Shown: positions 20,104 through 33,222 of the stretch, in pieces
Position numbering within the stretch: position 1 is the stretch's first letter
Layout of the letters: each line of letters opens with the position of its first letter
NCBI GenBank assembly: GCA_030407085.1
Contig: CM059582.1
Span: 49,995,001-50,059,000, forward strand
Origin: Trichopria drosophilae
Lineage: Eukaryota; Arthropoda; Insecta; Hymenoptera; Diapriidae
Length of the DNA: 64,000 nucleotides
Direction: 5' to 3'
Position numbers and translations under genes: made by a program
Notes under the pieces: generated by a model
Told to the model about the DNA's origin: nothing
Database searches by the model: none
Seen by the model: only the letters and a program-made list of their open reading frames with translations

Positions 20104-23100
20104 TTAAATTTCTTGAATCTGCGGTATTGAAGACTTATTGTGTTTTGATGTCCATTTAAATTGAATTACTTCAATTCCGACAATTATACACGAGAGAAGT
20201 GCTCCGAGGAAAAATACGCTAAAAATAATGTACACTTGACTTATGTCCACAGGCTCAAATGGATTTTCATTTTGATCAAAAGAGTTCCATTCCGATTTCC
20301 AGTCCAGCCATCGATTCATCAATCTGTCTTTTAGGCCAAACTCTGTTAATTTTAGATGCCTAAAATAAATAAATAACACTCACATATTGAACGTAACATA
20401 TTCATTTAAAATAAATATTTATAGTCGTATGCATCAGTTTCATCTTATTTACTGTAAATTGAAATTCAGTGCAAACTCCTCTGATGTGTGCTTTTTATAT
20501 TTTATATATTTTTGTGATGTTTCTACTTGAGTAGAAGTTTAGTCCTCTTGAGGACCCTGCCGAAAATTCTCAGCTGAAAATTCACTGTGGTCTCTCAGAT
20601 GCGATCTCACGTGAGAATGAAAGAACTCAGATGAGATCTCACGTGAGAATTTAAGAACTCAGATGAGATCTCACGTGATAATGTAAAAACTCACATGAGA
20701 TCTCACGTCAGAATGTGAGAACTCAGATGAGATCTCACGTCAGAATGTGAGAACTCAGATGAGATCTCACGTGAGAATGTAAGAACTCAGATGAGATTTC
20801 ACGTGAGAATGTAAGAACTCAGATGAGATCTCATGTGAGAATGTAAGAACTCAGATGAGATCTCACGCGAGAACGTGAGAACTCACATGAAAAATCAGTT
20901 GAGAACTACGGTGAGATCTCTAAAAATTCCGAAATGAAAATTGAATGTTACAAGATTTGATATCAAACACACGAGAATGAGTGTCAAAAATCCCATGAGT
21001 GTTAAAATGAAAAATCAGCTGAAATCTCGACTGAGAATTTCCTCATATACGAACTCATCTAGAAATTCCGAAAAGAAAAATATTCCACACGCGCATTCAT
21101 GGAGAATGGATTTACACAAAATAATACTTTTTGTGTTTCAAATAATACTTTTTGTGTTTCTGTGGATTCTTGAGATATCAGGGCCCCAAACGAAAATCTT
21201 ACAAAATTTTGATGGTTATGTAAAGAGGGGGGGGGGGGTGGGGTGGGGGTTGACATCGAGTCGATTAATTTGAACATAAATTGAGATTTTGAAAAATAAC
21301 GAAACTGAAACACCTCCAGTCTAAAAAAGTCTAAGAAACTAAAAAAGTATTACTTTGTGTAAATTCTTTCCATATCCGCGATTGCGCGTGTGGAATATTT
21401 TTCATTTCTGAATTTCTACATGAGTTTGAATATGAGGAAATTCTTGATCCTCATGTGAGTTTTCACAGTCTCGCTAGAGATCTCATGTGCGATCTCATGT
21501 TTTCAGATTCATATTTACGACGTCATTTATATATTTGGGTTTGAATGTGGTTTCGGTCGTAGGATATAATGTTACTTTATTAAGTAAGATTTTAGTAAAA
21601 TTACTTCTTATAAGTATATACCCAATATCTACGCTTCGTTTGTATTTTATGCCTCGTCTCATTACCGATGAAATGTACGTGTCAAAATAAGACACTCCTA
21701 TTGGAATCATTCTGCAAATATCTCTACCTATTGCCTTTTGTCTGTCTTCAGCGTCAAATGCAGAATATAAACGATTAGTAAAGCAAGCTTTTTTGTACAT
21801 TTCTGTAGTGGATGGGGCATACAGAACGCGATTAACGTCATTGTCACGCCGAAAGTGTGATGTAGCTTCAGCCTGAAAAATAATTATACGTTTAAATCAA
21901 AATAACAATTCTCTCACAAAAGTTCCGGTTTAATTTTGGATTACATAAGGTAAATGTCCCGATTAATGTCCGTGCGCCGATTTAGTGACCATTAATATAT
22001 TTTCTTATAATTATAAACTAATCTTTTAAATTAATCATAAATGAAAAGTTATACCAGATTTAATTAAGAACATTTTTATCTAACTACTATCGTATCAAAA
22101 ATAGTCTCTATGTTTAATGAAAACAAATCGTAGTGATCGATACACGAAACTAGTAAAAAATGTTTAATTGGGACAACCATGAACATATTACCTTTTGTAC
22201 CGGTCATTGACCCAGACACTTGCCGGTCCCTAATACTAGGTAAAATTGAATGGTTATTAATAGGGACAATTTTACTCTATTTTTTTCATATTTGAATATT
22301 AAAAAAACAAATTAAGTTTCGGCAGGCGTCATTATCGATTAAGAATGAGTTGAATTTTACTATTAAACAAATTGTTGTATATTTGGAATAATTTATAGTT
22401 ACATTTTCGTCAAACTGTCAAAAAAATCTTATATTGACATTAATTCGAAGATTTATCTTATTGATATTATTAGAGGACACAGAAACAATTGAAATTTATT
22501 GCTGACCAGGTGAAAAAAAATTGTATAGAATTTTTATAAAGTTGCAATATAAAAACTGTATAAAACTTATATAAAGAAATGGTTCTATAAAATATTTATA
22601 AAGTTAGTATATTTTTATAAGCATTTTATAAAATGTTATGAAATTAGAATCTACACTGCTTTTGGCAAATACCATCTTCTCAAGACATTTCTATAAAAAG
22701 AAATTATGAATTAATTAGAAAATAAATCAACAACAATAATACATATTTGTACAATTCGGAGGAAATATATTTTTTAACAAAATTGAATACAATTTATATA
22801 TCAAAATACAAATGATTTATTGTTGTTTCTGAATTCAAATAGAAAAGAATGAATTGAAAATAGGATATAATATAGTCAACGGGTGTGGAAATATCCTGGA
22901 GGTGGTTTTGCATTTGGCGATATGCTCCGAGACCCGGGCGGCGCTATCGATTAATTAAGAAGTCAGCTGAAATAATCCATTAAAATGCAGTAAAACCGAA
23001 CGCAGTAATATCAAATGTTGGTGGATACTGACATCAAACAATTCGTCGATCATTCCTAAACTTCCATTTCTTCGAAATTCTGGACCCTGAAAAACAGCGA

Positions 23101-26100
23101 ACACAAAGAAGAATCAAATATTTATTATAATTATTAGGTTACATGCAGTGCGATGAATCTTCTCTACATTTTAGAAGTTCAAAAGAAACTATCAAAAACA
23201 AAAACAGGATGTACAGAAACAAGGTTACCATGGCGGTTACTAGGGTATGTTGAATTTTGAAAAGAATGATTTTTTGACAGTGTGTCCTGTACCTTTGCAC
23301 TTTGCAACACACTGCATGTAACCTAATAAGCATAATAAATACTTTCTTCTTTGTGGTCGCTGTTTTTCAGAGGGTCAAGAATTTCCTTAATTTCTCACAA
23401 AGATTTGTTCGTGTTTTCGCAGAAATGGAACTTTAGGAATGATCGACGATTTAACGCCATCTTTCAGTGGAGATCATTGATTAATGCCAGTATCTACCAA
23501 TCTTTTGTACTGTTGGTACTGTTGCATTTTAATAGATTATTTCAGCTGGATTCTTAATTCATCGACAGAGTACATCGCCAATGCAAAACTACCTCCAGGA
23601 TATTTCCACATCCTTTGATTGTGATATCCGATTTTGAATTCATTCGGTGATCTTTTCGATTTCAATTCAGAAATAACAATACATAATTTGTAAAATTTGT
23701 ATGTTGATATACAAATTGTATTCAATTTTGTTAAAAAATATATTTCCTCCAAATTGTACGAATATGTATTGTTGTTGCTGATTTATTTTCTAATTAATTT
23801 ATCGTTTCTTTTTATAGAAATATCTTCAGAAGTCGGTATTTCTTAAAAGCAGTGTAGATTCTAATTTCATAACATTTTATAAAATGCTTATAAAAATATG
23901 CTAACTTTATAAATATTTTATAGAACCATTTCTTTATATAAGTTTTATACAGTTTTTATATGGCAACTTTATAAAAGTGTTATTCAATTTTTATAAAACT
24001 TTTTCACCTGGGAAAAAAGCAGTTAAAACACGTAAATAAGTTAAAATTAAATCTTTCTAGATAAAACCTTTTACTATTTATGTACCATCCCTTTGTGTCC
24101 AATCTCAATCTATATGCGAGAAAAAATTAGTGGAAATGTCGTATACCTTTATTGGAAGTAATTTATTAATCTCTGGTATGGACACTTTCCCATACATAAA
24201 AAAAATTGAACAAATTGTTCACACTTATATCGTGTGATGAAAAATAAAGAAGATATATGTATAATTATTTTTTGAGCACTAGATGACGTTCAAAACTAAA
24301 AGCAATTTTGCCTACAGTCCTATTGAAGTGCCCAACTGGACTCTGAACATTCTTTACGAAAAAACAACTTGACGAATTTCAGAGATAATAGTTCACTCGT
24401 TGTTAATCCCACCCCTTAGTTCGGCATTTAAACTAAACGATGGTTGACTTCATGTTCGGTTTTGTACACCTCCTTATAGTGGATTTGCATGACACGTATA
24501 TAATTTTCTGCTTGAATTTAATTTTAAAATTCAAAATTCTAAATATGCGAACATACCCGAAATTCCTGCGTTACACTAGAACCATTAAATATGATAACAT
24601 CATAGATGCTGTCTCGTATTAATGATTTTACATCCGAAAATGGGAGGAAAGGTGTTTTATGCATTAAGCATGATATAGTATTAGAATCAAATGCAACAAG
24701 CATCATCCATGAAAACATACTTGTTGACAAATAAATTAGTTTCGAAGTGTGAGGAATTTCAACTGGTATGGTACCTGCAAATATAAAATATAAAATTAAC
24801 TTTAACCAAATATACACATTATGTGTTCCCAAATGCTGAATTTTGTTGATTTTTTTTTCTAACAGTAAAAAATTGTTTTTCTTTTCTTTCATTTTTTCTC
24901 TTTGATCAATTTTAAGGACTTTTCTGAATGTGTTTGTAAAAAATAAATATATTTATGAGTGGATTATCTAAAGCGCATACTAATATAACAGAAAATAAAA
25001 TATTAGTGAGTAGGAGAACGTTACGAAAAATACTCTAAAATTTTTTATGGAGGAATAAACAATTTTTGTATAGGCTAAAAGTCAACATTTATATACGCCA
25101 CAATATGTGTAAAATATGCCCCAAAAAGTTGCTTTTTTACGTTGAATACTCCATATGCAATATTGCTATTTTGTAATTGTTATTAACTGAAGAAAACAAC
25201 TTTATTGATTAAATATTAAAACTCTTTATGTGAAACTAATGTTAGTCCAATATCTGTTTGTCAATAAAAATACCTTATTTTGTTACGTTAACTGTGCTTT
25301 TTAACTATATAATGTATGCCAAAATTATCAGAATTTATACAAACCTTGTGAGCAGAACATAGCAAAAGAACAAAATAAGTAATCAAACAGGGAATGCTTA
25401 ATCTGTTCTTTAACTCTTCGTATTTTATACTTGATTTCAACAGACATATATTCGGCTACACTCAGAACGATCAATATCAACATAATTGCTACCCATAATC
25501 TGGATGAAAACGAGTGGTACATCCACCACTCATCATTTTTTTGTATTGAATTTGGCTTGATGTGTAATCTGTATCTAATTTGCAGACAGTTGAAAATGTT
25601 CGTAAGCACATTTTTAAAGATTACTAATATGCTACACACTAAAATTATTGGAGTCTATTCTGCAGTCCTAGAGCAATCATCAAATTTAACTCAACTAGAC
25701 TTTAATTTTATCTAGACCACTTTTTTACCGACATTTTTTTTACCAGTTTCCTTGAAAACAGTGAAGAAAATATAGTAATTTGGATGGAATACAACGCAAA
25801 ATGAGCTATGGTTTATTTGATTATTTCAATGTATTCAGCCATTTGCAGTATTTTCATCGTTTTACTCAAAATTGTGATGTTAAACAAAAAAATTGTCGTT
25901 TTTCGTACATTTTTGACGGGTAATAAGATAAAAATGTGTTTTTCAAATTCAATAACACCATCTATCTAAAAAGTTATGTTAAATTTTTCCACGTGGATTT
26001 TGCAAAAGATGGGGTATTTTATAAAATCGGGAAAATTTCTAGCAAAAGAATTGTTTTTCCTTTTGAAAATGAAAACAAAATTTTGTTTTGATCATTTTTG

Positions 26101-29100
26101 ACCAAGATATTGAAAAATGAACAAAAACAAAATGTTGGCCCCTACATTGTATGCAACCTCATTATATCTACGGGACTTATTCTTTAATGATCACTTTTAA
26201 TGCTTTTTTTCTCTTAGTTGCCACTTTGTTCAATATATTCGCATGTTCATAATAAAAATTTTTTTAGATTTTTTAAAATACTCCATCTTTCCCAAAATTT
26301 ACTTTGAAAGTTTTAACACAGCTTTTTAGGTAAATAGTATTATTGAAATTGAAAATACATATTTTTATCTTAATGCCAGTTAAAAAAATTTATAAAAAAC
26401 GTACTGGAAAATTTTGTTATAATATCATAATTTAATTTGAGCAAAATGATTAAATTACTGCAAATGGCTAAATTCAGTGAAATGATCAAATAAACTATAA
26501 CTCCCTTAAACAGCGCTATTTTTTAGTTGTACATCGTCCAAATTAATATATTTTCATCACTTTTTACCATGAAAATGTTAAACAAAATTGTTTAAATATG
26601 TCCAAAGAAGTGTCGCATTTGGGGACATTAAAAGGGTAATTTCATCAACTCCAAATCGTACCTTCAAAAAAAAATCCGATCCTTCCAGAAATTCTGCTTT
26701 CTCTACTCTGTATTGACTCTAGTGGTGCCATAAAATAACTCCAGTTATAATGTGTTTTACACTACGTTTTACACTACGTTCTACGCTACGTTCTGTATAT
26801 ATCATCTGAAAATGGTCTCCAACAGTTTTAATGTGCAGTTAATATATTTAAGATATTAATTTACCTAGTTTTCCATAACGGCCATACGTAATCCGCAAAT
26901 AACACGGGTTCCTTGACCGATCCTATTCTAGGAACTATTTGACATTCATTTCGTTCAAGTAGCCCTAACAATCCATTGTAACTATTGTTCGGTAATTTAA
27001 TACCCAGCAATCTCTGTTGAACCTTTTGTGGGACCAATCTATAAGTAAATGTGCGTTAGGTTAATAACTTGTTAAAAAAGGTTTAAATGTATATTTGTAC
27101 CCACGTGAAGTTCAAATGCTCCGATATTGTGGTCCAAACATCACCGTATATGCCTGAAATTTGTGTATCATTGTTCTCGAAATGTACTAAATTATGTTCC
27201 TGTAAGTAAACGGAATTTTTTAAATTTGAAGAGTATGATATTTTTTACAAATTTCAAGAGCTAAAGATCTGATGTTAGTTAGATTTTTACAGGAAAGTAT
27301 TGCTTTTTAATCAAAATTCAACATTTTTGATAATAGAGTAGATTATAGGGGAACAAGGCTTTAGATTATGTAGTACGTTTGTGTAATATGTACGTTATGT
27401 TTTATTCCACGACATTATGTAGTTTTGCGACATAATTCAATACAACTTGGGCGTGCATTATCCTAGAACTAAAGCGCTATACAAAACCATAATATAAAGC
27501 CTGGATATTTATTGCTGTATACGAGGATGACAGATATTCATTTATTAATAGATAATAAGTCACGCGATTCCCAGTGTTTTCAATCGATTGTGCAGGCTGA
27601 ATGAAAAGGCAACTGATAACATCTTAGGACAATATTTACATAATATGATACAATTGAATGAAGCGCAGAGTTATCTCATGTAATTTTACTAATTTATCCA
27701 TGTATTTTATACATATTTATACTTGCTTGCAGTAAAAACATTGTTGAATTTAAAAGAGCTCAATTAACTGAAACCAGTAAATAATCTTTTATTTTTATTA
27801 TTTTTGGTTATAGTGATTTTGACTTTCAAATCGAATGAAATAATTTGTACAAACATTCGTTTCTGATATGAACATGTTATATCATATTCGGGCTGTTGCA
27901 CCGTTTTTAAAAATGTGCTCCGATTTTATTATTAGAGGCAATTTATTTCAAAACGTATAACACAATTAAATGCAATCATTGTTATCAAAAAATAAATAGT
28001 TTTTGTAATATTGGGTGCTAAACGCCTTCTCGAATATTTGAGCTGTAAAAATATTCTGAAAGCCAAAATTAGATCCCAAAAACCCTATATATGAAAGTAG
28101 TAAGGTTAAAAACGTGCTTTTTTAGCAAAAATTACAACAGTGAAGTTTTAGATTACAAATAACCACAATTTTTTGCGATGCACATAACCTCAAAATCAGG
28201 CCAGCATAAATTAACTAAATTTGTTGATAACACTCTTACACACTGGTTTTGAAGGTACCAAATTAGTAATAATGGATTTTTACGTATTTTTTCCCGCATT
28301 TTTACGTTAACTCTACCGGTGTTTTGAAGAAAAAAATGATGCGCCATTCGAATTTAGGCCAAAAACGGTGTTTTTTTTTGTTTTAAATAGCGTGCATTAT
28401 ATTTAGGTGGCTCAAACTATAATACATTTAAAAGTAAGAAAATTGGCAGAATATGTGAATGCGTTTCAGCTTAATTATAAGAATAGAATTCGAAATAAAA
28501 ATATACGTCCGAGTTTGGCCCACTTCACGTCCGTGGATGTCCATGAATTTTAATCAGGACGAATTTTGGTTTTTGCCACATACTGGGTAGGACAGCAAAA
28601 AAAATCGTGAATCTGACCTCAGCCTTCTATGAAACGCAAAAAGAACGAAAAAAGTGCTATTTTGAGCCACCCATATATAATATACTCCATAAAAATGACA
28701 AAAAACGCAAAAACAGTTATTGGACGAAATTTGACTGGCACGGTAGTGACGGTTCATGAAGAGTGGAAAAAATACCCAAAAAATTCCTATTTCAAATCTA
28801 GTATCTTCAAAACCAGAGTATAAAGATGTTGTCTAAAACTTTTTGAGGTTATGTGCCTTCCAAAAAATTGAGGTTATTTATAACCTGACACCCTAGTGTC
28901 ATTATTTTTTACAAGACTTTCTGATGTAAAGACTCGTTGGAAGAAAATTATATAGAAAAAACTCGCCTTACAACAATTAGATAAGATTTTGGGAGTTCTA
29001 ATTTTGGCTTTCGGAATGTTTTTGGTTACCTTTCGGATAGTTTAGGCGAAACAAATACTCAAATAGGCGATGTAGGAGGGAGCGTTTATAAGATTCTTAT

Positions 29101-29483
29101 TTGTTATAGCCTTTAATAGAATTTTTAATCTAATTTAACTTTAAATCATATTTTAAATAGTACTTGCGTATTTAAATTATTAATATATTCTTCCAAAATA
29201 TTATAGTAAAATTTAAAAGATTATGTTGATCTACCTGATAATAAGCAAACTTTAAAATTTCTCTTTGAAAATTATGAGTTTCCAGTTGTCGACTTTCACT
29301 CAAAACTTGATTTTTTGCGGCTGCAAAATCAGGTGCACTAAATATTGATACAAAGTTTTGAGAATTCTTATCCCACATTATTCCACTGCAAGTTCGTCCA
29401 ATTTTTGTTATTTCATATAGAACTAATAAATGTAGAAAATATTTCATTGGAGGAGGTACACTAAACATGTAGTACTTAGTCAA
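20104..29483 (-). CDS. Ionotropic receptor (variant ionotropic glutamate receptor family)
   Basis: Seven exons in coding order: 29483-29235, 27199-27105, 27038-26865, 25574-25345, 24774-24557, 21872-21622, 20359-20104. The sum is 1473 bases (490 aa) with consistent phases. It has a short N-terminus with a hydrophobic leader near MKYFLHLLVL. Lobe S1 carries the IR hallmark GIYGDVWTTISEHLNFT. M1 is about 199-219, followed by a pore loop ending FCSQGGTIP (about 240-253), M3 about 262-283, lobe S2, and M4 about 445-470. The iGluR S1 arginine that binds glutamate appears replaced (SVKEP), as in many IRs, so it is probably a divergent chemosensory channel subunit. Subfamily is not assigned. The start could instead be at Met6 or Met13, or in an upstream exon. 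The exon 27199-27105 donor was chosen as GTGGGT because it alone keeps the frame. Confidence 0.85.
20594..20913. repeat. Minisatellite: ten 32-bp palindromic units
   Basis: Units start with CTCAGAT or CTCACAT at 20594, 20626, 20658, 20690, 20722, 20754, 20786, 20818, 20850 and 20882, exactly 32 bases apart. The unit core GATCTCACGTGAGAATGT includes the palindrome CTCACGTGAG (containing CACGTG) and GAGATCTC, so each repeat can fold and alternate units can pair. Divergence between units is low except in the last one. Confidence 0.9.
21227..21249 (+). other. Poly-G tract with G-quadruplex potential
   Basis: Twelve G, then T, four G, T and five G, in AT-rich surroundings at the centre of the foldback element in the intron of the ionotropic receptor gene. 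Four G-runs with one-base loops fit the simple G4 pattern. The G strand is the template strand of the gene. Confidence 0.6.
22500..24011. repeat. 1.5-kb inverted repeat (IR intron 5)
   Basis: The left arm (about 22500-23155) and right arm (about 23305-24011) are reverse complements over most of their length. Paired blocks include AGGTGAAAAA/TTTTTCACCT at the outer edge, TGGAAATATCCTGGAGG near 22890 with its mate near 23600, and TTAGGTTACATGCAGTG near 23137 with its mate near 23311. The loop is about 150 bases. The left arm has a GC-rich patch absent from the right (GAGACCCGGGCGGCGC near 22930). No transposase frame was seen. Confidence 0.75.
25719..26580. repeat. 0.86-kb inverted repeat (IR intron 3)
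   Basis: Left-arm blocks GAAGAAAATATA, GTTTATTTGATTATTTCA and GCCATTTGCAGTA (about 25760-25850) reappear inverted at about 26450-26570. The inner arms also pair (TAACACCATCTATC region with TTTTTAGGTAAATAG). Moderate divergence suggests an old foldback element. No coding capacity. Confidence 0.65.
28010..29060. repeat. 1.05-kb inverted repeat (IR intron 1)
   Basis: The outer block with TAAACGCCT...TTCTGAAAGCCAAAATTAGA (28018-28075) is inverted at about 28985-29055. Inner blocks pair around 28250-28320 and 28735-28815 (GAAAAAATAC(G/C)), and the centre holds a further palindrome with GGTGGCTCAAA and its mate. No transposase frame was found. Confidence 0.7.
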
Positions 29484-32400
29484 TAAACAAATGTAAAATG
29501 AACTGTTATGCTAGTTGAGTTTTAGACTGATGGGTATCGATTACAGACGGAATAACTGAATAAAAGTACGGCAAGGTAATCACTTTGACAGTGAACTGTC
29601 ACATCTGGAAGGACGTCCGAATTACAAATAATACATACAAATTCTGTAACTTTTTAGCAAAATATTTTGAGGCGAAATAAAAATGCATTATTTGGAACAA
29701 GAGGAATGATTTCTGTTTTTTTTTCCCGAAAATATATGTCATTCTTAGAAGCTATTGCATTTTCTAAAACGGTTTTTGTTAACCCTAAGAACGTACAAGT
29801 AAGGTTCTTCTTTACAGAATGGTAGAATTCGTATACGTTTGTGGGTATGGGATTTTCTAAGCATTTTTTGCAAAATATTTTACTGCAGGACTGTAAATAT
29901 TACCATACATACAAAATGAACAAAAGATTGTTATGAATTAGTGTTACAGAAGTGAGAAATTGGCATTTTAGGTCCGCAAATCGAGGTCCAAAAACATTGT
30001 ACATCTATACTGCATCAAAAAATAATGGTTGAATCTCAGGAGTAGAATTTCTGCCCTCATGATCCACTTCATCGTCCTTCGTGCACTGTAATCGAGGCGT
30101 AAAACTCCATTTTACGCCCTTGATACAAAAATAACTGTAAAGTTCGAAGTGACACTTTGAATCGATACTGAACTCGAAAAATCCAGTAATTTATTTTATT
30201 TAATCGCTACATATTCCGGAGTGAATACCGAACAACTCTTTCATATAAAAAATGCTCTTAAAAACAATTTTTAAGAGTCACGGTTTTCGACACTTGTAAG
30301 AGTAAAACTTACCTTTTAAAAGACTTGATTATTCAATGTTTATGATAAAAAATTTGCCCGATTCACAGTACAGAAATGTGAGGTAATAAAGACTTGTACT
30401 ATGAAATGTGTTATGAAACAATCAAATTGCTTATTCAATAGTGAGTTTGGGCAAATAAAGTTACATATCTTATAAATAAACTACTTGAACTTTTTTTCGT
30501 TTTTTCACAGTAGGACGCTTATTTTTTTCACGACCGAGTAGGCGCGCACCGTTACAAGTTACATTTTAGCAACTGGCACAAAAATCCAAAATTTTTCTTA
30601 AAATATAGCCCAAAACTTCGTGTACATGAAGACGTTGTTAAAAAACTTATGTGAAATGAAATTGCGTTAATTTGATCGTTTGTTTGTATTTTTGTTTACA
30701 AAAATCGCTCTCAAATTGGCTAAAAGTCGACACATTTTTATTTTTTTAAAAAACTTCTCGATATTCTCAAGAAAATCGTGTTTTGACGCTATTACGAAAT
30801 ATGCACGTCAATGGGATAAAAATTGTACACCATAAGTTCCTTCGTCTTGCAAAACGTGGTTTCGAAAAAAAACGACTATAATTTACTGCATTTTCAGACA
30901 AAAAAAATATTATTTTTAAAAATCAGAATACTAGTAAGCAAAAATTATTGATTTCATTCATTTTCCAACTTTTCTTTTTCAGCAATATAATATTAGCGAT
31001 GCAAATGTAATTATTAAATGCAAAATAACTTTTTTATTGTATATATACAATCGTAAATTACCATAATAACCGTTATAAGCAAGGAAGGAAATGACTTCCG
31101 ATCAAGTAGATGTTCGAAGAAAAATAATTTCTTAAGTTTACTGCAGAAAATGTCTCTGTTCATGGATACTTTATTATACAAACAACCGTTAATAACATTG
31201 AGTTTTATTCGAAATGCTCATCAGTGAGTCTTAAATTATTTTCCTCGATAGTCGAATGATATTTAATGCTCATATTTAAACATAAAATCTGTTATTTCTA
31301 CTTTAAATGCATTATGAACGGTTTCTAAATTAATAATTGCGAAACATGTCATTTTTTTAAAATCTTTGAAGAAGAACAGATCAAGTTAAATTCCACAGCT
31401 TTAACAGGATATACCCTCAACGACTATAAAATTCAGTATTTCAATCGGTATTAGTGACTAATTTGGTAAGTCTAATATTGTTTTGTAATAAGCAGTTTAT
31501 GCGTATTCCTTATAAACAATAATGTGTAACAAAATACGTGAGTTGACATACACTTATCTATAAGCAATTGACTTATTGCAATACGTAAACCAATCACAAA
31601 TTTAAATTGTATTCGAATAAATATTTGTACATTATAATCACATTCAAAAATTTCTTTTAAAAATATTTGTAATGTACTGCATGCAGGACGTTATAAAAAT
31701 AATTTTTATGTAAATCAGGAAGTATAATGTATCATTTTTATGTCATTTTTTATTAGCATGACCTCTTTTGATAACCGGTATGCCATTCAAGTTGATAAAA
31801 TTTCTGACGTTTATTCTCATTTGAATTATTTAATGGCCATTTATTTAATTTTTTCTATATATATTTCTGATATTATATAGTCTGGACTTTTATTTGGCAT
31901 ATATGCTTATAGTAGGATGAGTTAAATGATCTCAGAATTGCGACTGTTTCGACTAAAAAGAATCTTTTATATTATCGTAAAACGTGCAAACGGTGCCACA
32001 TTCGTTGTACTATATAATATTGCAGATATTATTCTAATTTTTATTTATGTTATCTTATGTAATATAATAAATTGATTCGTCATTTAAAAAAAAATTTAAA
32101 CTATTGAAAATCTAATTTGGCATTTTCTGAAATATTTACTATTTTTACACTAAATTATCTCTTAGGCGTTCTCAAATATACTATTTTTATACAGTAGGCA
32201 TAAAATGGCCATATTAGGCCTCGTTTTCGGGGCGTAAAACAACCAATGTATTAAGATAGTGATTTCACTAAGTCATTGTTAAAAATGGCAATTTTTCACA
32301 CTTACTGAATCAAAAAATTATTTTGGTATCACGGGCGTAAAAGTCATTTTAACTAAGCGTAAAGAAAATAACTATTAGTTCTCGGTTTAGTTTTCGACAA

Positions 32401-33222
32401 TATTTTCAGTGCTGTTAAATGTAAGGAGTTGCCTCTATATTTTTATTACATAAATATTGTTTGCTATGTTTTGAATGTAATGAATCAAAATCTATTTGCC
32501 TGTGTGTGCACAGCCATGAATAAGGCGGCATTTGTTTATCTATGCGAAATTGTAAAAGTCTTTCGTCCCAATTTGTGAGGAAACAAACTTCTGTTTACTA
32601 GATAGAACTGTTATATTTATTTTTATTTTCATACAATTATTATTATTATATCGTTTACAACATGGAATATGATGAAATATTATTAAAAAACTACAATTAA
32701 AAAAAATACAATTTATTAAAAAACTACAATTTTTATGTCTTAGTCCTCTGTGCATGGTCCCTTAAAAATAAGTTACAAATTGACCAACTAAACATATGCA
32801 CCATAGCAAAGAAGTATACTGTAAAAAAAAAATTTTTTTTAACCAAAATTAAAAGTTCTGTGGATTTCACCGTATGCATTTTCAGCATTTTTATTTTGTA
32901 GCTTTTGTGACTACTATTTAATGTTAGTTAAACAATAAGCGTTTTTTACAATGAAACTTGTTTTACAAAACAAAAAATTGTTGATAAAAAATCCGAATAG
33001 ACTTTTTATTCCTTTACACCGGTTTCTAATACGATTTCAAGTATCCGGAAATTTATGAAACGGTATATATGGCCTGTATTTGGCTAAAGTCGATAATGGC
33101 AACATGGAAAAAATGTTTGCATTAACAATGTTGAAGAACTACTAAATAACAAAACCAAAAACAAAATAAATTAAAGGAGTAGGAAGAAAATGAATTTATT
33201 GACAAAGAAACAAAAAGTCACT
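29484..33222. other. Intergenic AT-rich stretch, no supported gene
   Basis: About 3.7 kb. Short segments at 30010-30160 and 32190-32370 contain GGCGTAAAAC/GTTTTACGCC inverted motifs that recall the GTCCGTAAAGT repeats but do not share their ends. Otherwise I see no exon, RNA gene or defined repeat. Confidence 0.5.

Larger units (their letters stand above)
20550..21505. repeat. Foldback element with expanded 32-bp array (IR intron 6)
   Basis: Segments at about 21005-21135 and 21310-21445 are reverse complements (CCTCATATAC, ATTCCACACGCG, CACAAAATAATAC). The outer part begins CCGAAAATTCTCAGCTGAAA, which matches the ends of the element at 48709-49352. The left arm carries the 32-bp array (20594-20913); the right arm keeps only one or two degenerate units (about 21470-21505). 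A long G-run lies near the centre (21227-21249). The element is only about 115 bases from the exon at 21622. Confidence 0.7.

Noticed and set aside
20594..20913. CRISPR-like array of regular repeats
   Set aside because: Repeats are directly tandem with no unique spacers, in a eukaryotic intron with no cas genes. It is a minisatellite.
21495..21800. Minus-strand frame read as a separate small gene
   Set aside because: It is the body of ionotropic receptor exon 21872-21622 running into the intron past the GTATAT donor.
24539..24892. 117-codon minus-strand frame
   Set aside because: Only 24557-24774 is exon. The N-terminal part is intron read through before the acceptor TTTGCAG.
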